Assembly (NCBI GenBank): GCA_002320935.1
Contig: DCLG01000023.1
Coordinates: forward strand, 2,754-8,234
Direction of reading: 5' to 3'
DNA from: Pedobacter sp. UBA1654
Lineage (GTDB): Bacteria > Bacteroidota > Bacteroidia > Sphingobacteriales > Sphingobacteriaceae
DNA length: 5,481 nucleotides
The notes beneath the pieces were generated by a model, which worked only from the letters and a program-made list of their open reading frames with translations, did no database searches and was not told the origin of the DNA. This document shows positions 1 to 4,729 of the stretch, piece by piece; position 1 is the first letter of the stretch, and each line of letters starts with the position of its first letter. A program made the position numbers and the translations under genes.

Positions 1-230
1 CCATGGAAGATAAAAAGGAATCTGAAGTCAGGCTTGATCACCTGAGGTACTGCATTAATCAACTGGAGCCAGCAGACCGGCTGATTATTTCGCTGGTACT
101 TGAAGACAAAAGCTATAAAGATATTGCAGAGATCACCGGGAACAATGCAAATCTGGTCGGCGTCAAGATCAACAGAATCAAGGGTAGATTATTAAAACTG
201 ATGTCAACAAGCAAACATTATGAACTTTGA
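1..230 (+). CDS. ECF-family RNA polymerase sigma factor, C-terminal part (5' end outside window)
   Basis: The gene enters the window already open; the ATG at position 3 is probably an internal methionine, because the visible 75 residues contain only sigma region 4, while ECF sigma factors are usually about 160-190 residues. Region 4 is recognisable from L-E-P-A-D-R-L-I (visible residues 21-28), followed by a helix-turn-helix around residues 37-62 with S-Y-K-D-I-A-E-I and the recognition-helix segment V-G-V-K-I-N-R-I-K. That last pattern is typical of a Bacteroidota ECF group (family knowledge). Region 4 contacts the -35-type promoter element; region 2 must lie upstream of the window. The stop codon lies inside the next gene, an 11-bp overlap that suggests translational coupling to the membrane protein. 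Target genes cannot be inferred. Confidence is high for the family and low for any specific role. Confidence 0.88.
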   Translation, partial: MEDKKESEVRLDHLRYCINQLEPADRLIISLVLEDKSYKDIAEITGNNANLVGVKINRIKGRLLKLMSTSKHYEL

Positions 231-807
231 AGAACTAAAAAGCAGCTGGCAGGCTCAGCCTTTAAACTCGGGCATGGAGCCGAATGAATTAAAAAGATCG
301 CTGGATTCCAGGTGGTATAAATATCAACGGAGCCTTTATAGAAGCAATGTGTATATGTCACTGGGCTTCCTTGCTGCAACAATCGCCATTGTGACGGTCT
401 ATATAAATTTTCATGCGGAATTTGGATTGGCCTTTAAGCTAAGCCTTGCATCTACCTGCCTCCTGATGATCGTTTTTGCGGCAGCCGCCTGGAGAAGTTA
501 CGATTTCAGGAAAGATAACCTGGAAGTTTCCAGTACAGACTTTGTAAGTTTTCAATTGAAGAAGATCCGCTGGCAACGTAAAGTTATCAGTCAGTACATC
601 TGGATTTATATGGTACTGCTCTGGTTTGCTGTGATGATGTACATTTGGGAGATCACCAGCCAGGCTGCGCCAGTGCTGAAGTATTCTGCAATGGGTGTAA
701 CGACACTTTTTCTGCTGATCGTTTCCATTCGGGATGGAAGAAAACAGAAAGCACGCCTGGCCAGACTGGATGAGATGACCAGGGAGCTTGAGCAAACCTT
801 TCGTTAG
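220..807 (+). CDS. Four-helix membrane protein of unknown function, overlapping the ECF sigma gene
   Basis: This is a 195-residue protein. It starts with a short amphipathic cytoplasmic-type segment (M-N-F-E-E-L-K-S-S-W-Q), followed by a basic linker. Four hydrophobic segments lie at about residues 44-62, 69-91, 124-144 and 150-170, and the tail is charged and helical (residues 171-195, rich in R, K and E). There is no cleavable signal peptide and no catalytic motif. The start is fixed by the overlap: its ATG lies inside the last codons of the sigma factor gene, in another frame. In Bacteroidota, ECF sigma genes of this type are commonly followed by a small membrane protein with an N-terminal F-E-E-L-x-x-x-W-Q segment (my recollection of the pattern, not searched). 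A role in holding or sensing for the sigma factor, like an anti-sigma factor, is inference: I do not see a classic zinc-binding anti-sigma (ZAS) motif such as HxxxCxxC. Confidence 0.85.
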   Translation: MNFEELKSSWQAQPLNSGMEPNELKRSLDSRWYKYQRSLYRSNVYMSLGFLAATIAIVTVYINFHAEFGLAFKLSLASTCLLMIVFAAAAWRSYDFRKDNLEVSSTDFVSFQLKKIRWQRKVISQYIWIYMVLLWFAVMMYIWEITSQAAPVLKYSAMGVTTLFLLIVSIRDGRKQKARLARLDEMTRELEQTFR

Positions 808-851
808 GCGCATCATGGCCCATGGACTTTTAATTGGAAACTTATAAGTTC

Positions 852-881
852 TTGGCTTGGTAATTGGGCAGTTTATATTTT
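852..881 (+). promoter_or_regulatory. Candidate Bacteroidota-type promoter for the 98-residue protein gene
   Basis: A TTG at 852-854 and TATATTTT at 874-881 are separated by 19 bp. The Bacteroidota primary-sigma consensus is about TTTG-N19-21-TAnnTTTG, and only the final G of the -7 box is missing. Transcription would start near 886-890, leaving a leader of about 10-15 nt before the ATG at 901. The rest of the 93-bp gap 808-900 shows nothing else convincing. The A/T-rich background makes chance matches likely. Confidence 0.35.
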
Positions 882-900
882 AAACTTAAAACCAACAGAT

Positions 901-1197
901 ATGGATACGATTAAAAAGTTTGATTTGATGCAAAAGATTGCGAATGAATTGATTGACTTACAGAATTCGCAACAAGCATTAATTCAAAAATTAGGTAAAA
1001 TAGAAGTAGACAATATCGAATTGGGCGACAAACGTCTTGAGCAGGATCTTCCTGATATGCACCAGCGGGTAGCTGACAACCTGGAAACGATTGGCTCGAT
1101 ATTAGCGTATTTTGACGAGAAGAAAGATAACTTCGGAACCAAAAACAATGTAGATGCATTGAAAGAACAGCAGGTTATTGACAACCTGAATATCTAA
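901..1197 (+). CDS. Small acidic helical protein of unknown function (98 aa)
   Basis: I do not recognise a named family. The 98 residues contain no cysteine, no signal peptide and no membrane segment, so a cytoplasmic protein is expected. Three helical stretches can be read by eye: about residues 3-35 (rich in K, Q, L and I with heptad-like spacing), 52-76 and 83-96. The sequence is net acidic, with about 18 D/E against 12 K/R. It could be a small oligomerising or partner-binding protein, but no function should be assigned. The ATG start is preceded by an A-rich stretch (accaacagat) without a Shine-Dalgarno sequence, as is usual in Bacteroidota. A candidate promoter just upstream and a strong terminator 20 bp downstream mark it as a single-gene unit, which supports that it is real. 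The alternative open frames on the opposite strand here are shadows. Confidence 0.8.
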   Translation: MDTIKKFDLMQKIANELIDLQNSQQALIQKLGKIEVDNIELGDKRLEQDLPDMHQRVADNLETIGSILAYFDEKKDNFGTKNNVDALKEQQVIDNLNI

Positions 1198-1217
1198 GCA
1201 TATACTTAACGAATACG

Positions 1218-1247
1218 ACCGGAACACCAAAATGTTCCGGTTTTTTT
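1218..1247 (+). terminator. Rho-independent terminator
   Basis: A perfect 8-bp stem, CCGGAACA (1219-1226) with TGTTCCGG (1233-1240), encloses a 6-nt loop CCAAAA. It is followed at once by seven T residues (1241-1247), and A1218 can extend the stem with T1241. It lies 20 bp after the stop codon of the 98-residue protein gene and ends that transcript. Read in reverse it lacks a comparably long T run, so it acts mainly on the plus strand. Confidence 0.93.
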
Positions 1248-1331
1248 ATGCCTAAAATTCCGTAAAGCGCAAAGCGAGCTTAAGAATTAACCAAATAACG
1301 GCATCGTTACACCGAAACAGCAACCATTTAG

Positions 1332-1361
1332 CTGGAATTATCAGCAAAAAACATAATTTAG
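1332..1361 (+). promoter_or_regulatory. Candidate promoter for the met-zincin gene
   Basis: CTG at 1332-1334 and TAATTTAG at 1354-1361 are spaced by 19 bp, resembling the Bacteroidota TTG-N19-TAnnTTTG arrangement with one mismatch in each box. The expected start is near 1367, about 30 nt before the ATG at 1399. The -7 box overlaps the left arm of the inverted repeat at 1357-1381. The stretch between the terminator and this site (1248-1331) shows nothing else I can support. Confidence 0.35.
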
Positions 1362-1381
1362 GTTAAGTTATTTCACCTAAA
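1357..1381. repeat. Perfect 7-bp inverted repeat in the met-zincin leader
   Basis: TTTAGGT (1357-1363) and ACCTAAA (1375-1381) are exact reverse complements separated by 11 bp (TAAGTTATTTC). Centre-to-centre spacing of the arms is 18 bp. The repeat lies over the candidate -7 box and start region and ends 17 bp before the ATG. It could be an operator for a dimeric repressor or a weak RNA hairpin; there is no T run, so it is not a terminator. Confidence 0.5.
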
Positions 1382-1398
1382 CCATCGACAATTCGCTT

Positions 1399-3909
1399 AT
1401 GCCCTTAAAAATTAAAGTAATTGCGGGCCTGATTACATTAAGTAATCTTGTTTACGCACAAGATCAGACAAGCAAACCGGGTAATCCAGGCAGCAGGCCG
1501 GAAACAAGCAGTACATCACCCGATATTAGCAAGCTTAAAAAGTTTGAAGGCTACTTTAACTTTTATCATGACGAAAAAACCGGGAAGATCTTCCTGGAAA
1601 TTGATAAACTAGACCAGGAGTTCCTGTACTTCCGATCACTCGCATCTGGTGTTGGCAATGGTGGTCCTGAACGCGGTCAAGCGAATGCTTCTATTGTAAA
1701 ATTTGTAAAAGCAGGACCGAAAATTCTGATGGTGGAGCCGGTTTACAATTATCGTGCAATCAGCGACAATAAGGACGAAGTAAGGGCCGTTGAGCAAAAC
1801 TTCGCTAAGTCTGTAACATATGCTTTTACACCAGTTTCCAGCACAGGCGGGAAATATCTGGTAGACCTTACACCTTTTATCATCCGAGATAGTCAGGGCA
1901 TAGCTGCCCGACTTGGCGTAACAGGCACCTTCGGCAGCCGTTCAGTATCCAATGGCAGCTCGTATAAGCTGGAGGAAAGTCGTTCCGTGTTGTTCATGGA
2001 GCAAACAAAGAATTTCCCGAAGAATACAGAGTTTGAAGCGATGTTAACCTTCACGGGAGGCAATGCAGGCGGCAGAAGCATCCTTGCGCCTGATCCAACG
2101 GCTGTTACCGTGAATATGCACCAGTCTTTTGTGGCCTTACCAGATGATAACTTCAAGATCAGGAAGTTCGATAGCCGCTCTTCCTTGGGTCAGTTCTCCT
2201 ACATGGATTTTTCCGCGCCCATGTCGGAACCCATTATAAAACGCTTTATCCGCAGGCACCGCCTGCAGAAAAAAGATCCTGCGGCCGCTAAAAGTGAAGC
2301 GATAAACCCAATCCGTTATTATGTAGACCGTGGCATACCGGAACCAATTAAGAAGGCGCTTATTGATGGTGGTGCATGGTGGAACCAGGCTTTCGAAGCT
2401 GCAGGATATATCAACGCGTTCCGGATTGAAGAGCTTCCTGAAGGTGCCGATCCGATGGACATCCGCTACAACATGGTCAACTGGATCACCCGCTCTGGCA
2501 GCCCTACTCGCGCATTTTCTTATGGTTCATCCTACCTGGATCCGCGTACCGGCGAGATCATCAAAGGTGTGGTAACCCTCGGCTCGGACCGTCACCGCCA
2601 GGATTATCTCATTGCAGAAGCATTATTGCAACCGTACGAGAACGGCAAACCTGTATCCAGTCTGATGGAAGAAATTGCCTTAGCCAGGATCCGTCAGCTG
2701 TCGGCACACGAGATCGGCCACACACTAGGACTGAACCACAACTTTGCCGCAAGTCCTAAAGACCGTAGTTCGGTTATGGACTACCCTTATCCGAGGTTTG
2801 CGCTTAAGGCCGATGGAACCGTGGATCTTTCCAATGCATACGCCTCCGGGATCGGCAGCTGGGACAAGCGTGCCATTATGTGGGGTTATTCAGAATTTAA
2901 GGACGCCAGTGCAGAGGAAAAAGGATTGGACGATATTATGAAAGAGACCTTAGCACAAGGTTTTATTTACATCCCGGATATCGGTGGGCATGCGCACCCG
3001 ACATCAAACCAATGGGATGATGGACAGGATCCAATAGACCAGATGACCAACATCATGACCGTTAGAGCAGTTGTGCTGGAACGTTTTTCTGAAAAAGCAA
3101 TTCGTGATGGTGAACCCATGGCGACACTGGAAGAAGTACTGGTACCTGCATATTTGCTGCATCGTTTTCAGATTGAAGCCGTGGCTAAATCCATTGGCGG
3201 CTTATATTTCACGCATGCCGTTAAAAACGATGGGCAGGTAACAACCCGGATGGTAGATCCCAAAGTGCAGTGGCGGGCTTTCGAGTCTTTGATGTCCACC
3301 ATTACGCCGGATGCATTGGCATTGCCTGAACAACTCATCCAGAAGATCCCACCACGTCCTACAGGGTATCCTGCTACAATCGAGACCTTCAAAGGTCATA
3401 CCGGCCCTACCTTTGACCCGATTGCCGCAGCAGAAGCTGCTGCAAGCACCACACTATCCTACCTACTGGATGCCGAACGTGCGAGTCGATTAATCGAGTA
3501 TAATGCCAGAGACAAAAAGAACCCAAGCTTTATAGACGTTGCAGACCGCCTGATTAAAGAAACCTGGAGAGCTGGGAAGGAAAAGGGCTACAAGGGAGAA
3601 ATACAAACTGCGGTCAATAACCAGGTATTAAAATATATGATCATGCTCGCAGCCAATACCAGGGCTTCGGAAGTTGTACGCGGACAAGCGTTGTATGAAC
3701 TTGAAGAACTTAAAACCTGGATGAATAACAAAATGCCAACTGCAGATGCCAGAGATAAATCAAGCTACCTCTTTGCCTTGTCGCAGATAGAAGAATTCAA
3801 ACGGGAGCCAAATAAGTTTGTAACACCGGAGGCGACAGAAATGCCGCCAGGTGCACCGATCGGCATGCCTGGCATGGATTTCTTAAGTCAGTGCAGCTTC
3901 AATGATTAA
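1399..3909 (+). CDS. Secreted zinc-dependent met-zincin metalloprotease (DUF5117/DUF4953-type)
   Basis: This is a complete 836-residue protein. A signal peptide spans residues 1-20 (basic start, hydrophobic core, cleavage expected after V-Y-A before Q-D-Q), followed by a Pro/Ser/Thr-rich linker to about residue 43. A short DUF5118-like segment (about 47-90, with F-E-G-Y-F-N-F-Y) leads into a DUF5117-like region (about 95-280) that contains S-Y-K-L-E-E-S-R-S (188-196) and N-F-P-K-N-T. The catalytic region starts near residue 304 (P-I-R-Y-Y-V-D-R-G). It holds the zinc motif HEIGHTLGLNH, with H437, H441 and H447 as predicted ligands and E438 as general base, and then the Met-turn S-V-M-D-Y-P (M460). 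These are hallmarks of metzincins. The C-terminal part (about 560-836) is helical and ends in a Pro/Gly/Met-rich tail. The length fits the family, which is common in Bacteroidota. It should act in the periplasm or outside the cell. The substrate is unknown, and the DUF boundaries are estimates by eye. It appears to be transcribed alone. Confidence 0.93.
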   Translation: MPLKIKVIAGLITLSNLVYAQDQTSKPGNPGSRPETSSTSPDISKLKKFEGYFNFYHDEKTGKIFLEIDKLDQEFLYFRSLASGVGNGGPERGQANASIVKFVKAGPKILMVEPVYNYRAISDNKDEVRAVEQNFAKSVTYAFTPVSSTGGKYLVDLTPFIIRDSQGIAARLGVTGTFGSRSVSNGSSYKLEESRSVLFMEQTKNFPKNTEFEAMLTFTGGNAGGRSILAPDPTAVTVNMHQSFVALPDDNFKIRKFDSRSSLGQFSYMDFSAPMSEPIIKRFIRRHRLQKKDPAAAKSEAINPIRYYVDRGIPEPIKKALIDGGAWWNQAFEAAGYINAFRIEELPEGADPMDIRYNMVNWITRSGSPTRAFSYGSSYLDPRTGEIIKGVVTLGSDRHRQDYLIAEALLQPYENGKPVSSLMEEIALARIRQLSAHEIGHTLGLNHNFAASPKDRSSVMDYPYPRFALKADGTVDLSNAYASGIGSWDKRAIMWGYSEFKDASAEEKGLDDIMKETLAQGFIYIPDIGGHAHPTSNQWDDGQDPIDQMTNIMTVRAVVLERFSEKAIRDGEPMATLEEVLVPAYLLHRFQIEAVAKSIGGLYFTHAVKNDGQVTTRMVDPKVQWRAFESLMSTITPDALALPEQLIQKIPPRPTGYPATIETFKGHTGPTFDPIAAAEAAASTTLSYLLDAERASRLIEYNARDKKNPSFIDVADRLIKETWRAGKEKGYKGEIQTAVNNQVLKYMIMLAANTRASEVVRGQALYELEELKTWMNNKMPTADARDKSSYLFALSQIEEFKREPNKFVTPEATEMPPGAPIGMPGMDFLSQCSFND

Positions 3910-3911
3910 GG

Positions 3912-4364
3912 CTACTTAGCCATTGGATAACCTTTATCGATCCAATCAGCTTTAATGCTGGTCGGGAGGTTCAGGATCTTCGCGTTCGTATAGCCCAGCT
4001 TTTGCAGCAATGTAAAAGCTGGTCTTACATTCGGGCAGTGCTCAAACGGGCAACAGCCACAGTAAATCACAATCGGACTGGTTTTCGGCTTATTCTTTAA
4101 CTCAGATCTGAGCTGGGCAAGCCCTTCTTCTTTATTCGCCGAAACAAGTTTTTTGGCGCCTTGTATGTTACTGACAAAACCAATATTGTAGATGAGCGGC
4201 TTTGCAGCTTTAGGGTTCTTCATGTTCTGCACCAGCGTTTTTGTCTGCATCAGATACTGGTCTGGCCAAACCTGTTTTTTCAAACTTAAATCCTGTGCCT
4301 CAGCATTTAAGTTAAATAGCAGACATGCGATGACATTGATGAGAAAAATTCTAAGGTATTTCAT
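3912..4364 (-). CDS. Exported rhodanese-like protein with cysteine-rich CGCCPFEHC loop
   Basis: This is a 150-residue protein. The ATG at 4364 is chosen because it gives a clean signal peptide (M-K-Y-L-R-I-F-L, hydrophobic core, cleavage expected after A-E-A before Q-D, about residue 24). A perfect -7 box (4381-4388) also sits just upstream, inside the 41-codon extension open to 4487. The mature part resembles a rhodanese fold: P-L-I-Y-N-I-G (about 56-62), then an I-Q-G-A-K segment, and the strand I-V-I-Y leading to the active-site loop C-G-C-C-P-F-E-H-C-P-N, with C102, C104, C105 and C110. A helix and L-G-Y-T-N-A-K-I-L-N-L follow. Classical rhodaneses have C-x4-R in this loop; here extra cysteines replace that pattern, so sulfurtransferase activity is uncertain, and a periplasmic persulfide, thiol or metal role is equally open. 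It is convergent with the met-zincin gene, 2 bp away, with no terminator between. Confidence 0.85.
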   Translation of the reverse strand: MKYLRIFLINVIACLLFNLNAEAQDLSLKKQVWPDQYLMQTKTLVQNMKNPKAAKPLIYNIGFVSNIQGAKKLVSANKEEGLAQLRSELKNKPKTSPIVIYCGCCPFEHCPNVRPAFTLLQKLGYTNAKILNLPTSIKADWIDKGYPMAK

Positions 4365-4380
4365 AGTTACGGATTTAGGA

Positions 4381-4409
4381 CAAAGATAGAGCCCTCCTGT
4401 TAAACACAG
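4381..4409 (-). promoter_or_regulatory. Candidate promoter for the rhodanese-like gene
   Basis: On the minus strand a perfect TATCTTTG (4388-4381) matches the Bacteroidota -7 consensus TAnnTTTG. A CTG (4409-4407) lies 18 bp upstream as a weak -33 element. Transcription would start about 4373-4377, giving a leader of roughly 10 nt before the ATG at 4364. This placement argues against translation starting at the far upstream ATG (4487). Confidence 0.5.
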
Positions 4410-4440
4410 GCACGTTAGATCAGAATAATATTTGGAGCGA

Positions 4441-4458
4441 GAAGCTTCTATAAGCTTA
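4441..4458. repeat. Two adjacent AAGCTT-centred palindromes
   Basis: GAAGCTTC (4441-4448) and TAAGCTTA (4451-4458) are both perfect 8-bp palindromes, with centres exactly 10 bp apart, about one helical turn. They lie between the divergent candidate promoters for the rhodanese-like gene and the riboswitch-metH unit. A regulator site is possible but no known operator is recognised. A further AAGCTT occurs at 4667-4672 in the metH leader. Confidence 0.35.
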
Positions 4459-4492
4459 ATGTGCAATTTAATTGGCTTAAAATCCATTTTTC

Positions 4493-4523
4493 TTGTTTTA
4501 TACTATTCTTTGTTGCATTTTTG
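4493..4523 (+). promoter_or_regulatory. Candidate promoter for the SAM riboswitch-metH transcript
   Basis: TTG at 4493-4495 and CATTTTTG at 4516-4523 are separated by 20 bp; the -7 box differs from TAnnTTTG only in its first base. The predicted start, about 4528-4531, coincides with the 5' edge of aptamer helix P1 (4530), which is where a riboswitch transcript would be expected to begin. A competing -7-like TATTCTTTG (4504-4512) has no suitable upstream partner. Confidence 0.45.
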
Positions 4524-4529
4524 TGGCTG

Positions 4530-4636
4530 CTTATAAAGAAAGATGGAGGGACAGACCCTGCGAAGTCTTAGCAACCTGTGCTTACAAGGTGCTACATTCT
4601 ACTGAAGCCATTTCAAAGCGGCAACAGAAAGATAAG
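4530..4636 (+). promoter_or_regulatory. SAM-I (S-box) riboswitch aptamer
   Basis: The 107-nt leader shows the conserved S-box strings in order: GAGGGA (4546-4551), GCAACC (4571-4576), AAGGTGCTA (4586-4594) and AGAAAGATAAG (4626-4636). The four helices can be drawn. P1 is CTTAT 4530-4534 with ATAAG 4632-4636. P2a is AAGAT 4540-4544 with GTCTT 4565-4569, and P2b is GGG 4548-4550 with CCC 4556-4558. P3 pairs GC 4571-4572 with GC 4591-4592 and CCT 4575-4577 with AGG 4587-4589, and its apical part is shortened to a CTTA loop. P4 pairs CTG 4602-4604 with CAG 4625-4627 and GCC 4607-4609 with GGC 4620-4622. The P2-loop pseudoknot appears as AGA (4553-4555) with TCT (4598-4600), where well-studied members use GG/CC. 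This class binds S-adenosylmethionine and turns down methionine and SAM biosynthesis genes. Its position before metH fits exactly. Confidence 0.94.
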
Positions 4637-4729
4637 TGATTCGAATCCTACCCCGGAATCTTGATTAAGCTTTTAGTATACACGCCTTTGTGATGATTTG
4701 CGAAGCTGGTATGCTTAATTACCTAGGAA
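4637..4729 (+). promoter_or_regulatory. Riboswitch expression platform / metH leader
   Basis: This 93-nt stretch joins the aptamer to the metH start. It can form a small GATTC/GAATC hairpin (4638-4642 with 4656-4660) with no T run after it. It also holds a long-range stem, ATTAAGC (4664-4670) with GCTTAAT (4713-4719), extendable by ATAC (4678-4681) with GTAT (4709-4712) across a 7-nt bulge. The long stem ends about 10 nt before the ATG at 4730. No convincing intrinsic terminator is seen, so control of translation initiation is inferred rather than attenuation. AGGA at 4725-4728 is only 1 nt from the ATG, too close to act as a normal Shine-Dalgarno. Confidence 0.5.

Noticed and set aside
439..816. 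125-codon open frame on the minus strand
   Set aside because: It lies fully antisense to the membrane protein gene, has unnatural composition rich in H, C and P, and has no promoter or partner; it is a shadow of the plus-strand gene.
814..824. CATGG-C-CCATG palindrome after the membrane protein gene as a terminator
   Set aside because: The loop would be too small, the stem is only 4-5 bp, and the following run is TTTTAATT rather than a solid T tract.
911..1184. Two minus-strand open frames opposite the 98-residue protein gene
   Set aside because: They are low-complexity shadows rich in S and C; the plus-strand gene has a promoter-like site and a correctly placed terminator.
1893..3493. Several short open frames on both strands inside the met-zincin gene
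   Set aside because: The met-zincin frame is continuous, has family motifs throughout and explains the region; the others lack recognisable features.
4192..4389. 65-codon plus-strand open frame antisense to the rhodanese-like gene
   Set aside because: It reads as the reverse of the signal peptide and N-terminal coding region, with no supporting start signals or motifs.
4365..4487. N-terminal extension of the rhodanese-like gene up to an ATG at 4487
   Set aside because: The extension would bury a clear signal peptide at residue 42, and it contains a perfect minus-strand -7 promoter box (4381-4388). The ATG at 4364 is much better.
4632..4660. tRNA T-arm-like string TTCGAATCC followed by CCCCGG
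   Set aside because: The closing G53-C61 pair is replaced by A-C, the T stem does not form, and no anticodon or D arm exists; upstream bases belong to the SAM aptamer.
4638..4662. GATTC/GAATC hairpin as the riboswitch terminator
   Set aside because: The stem is only 5 bp with a 13-nt loop and is followed by TTGATTAAG, not a T run, so it is unlikely to terminate transcription.
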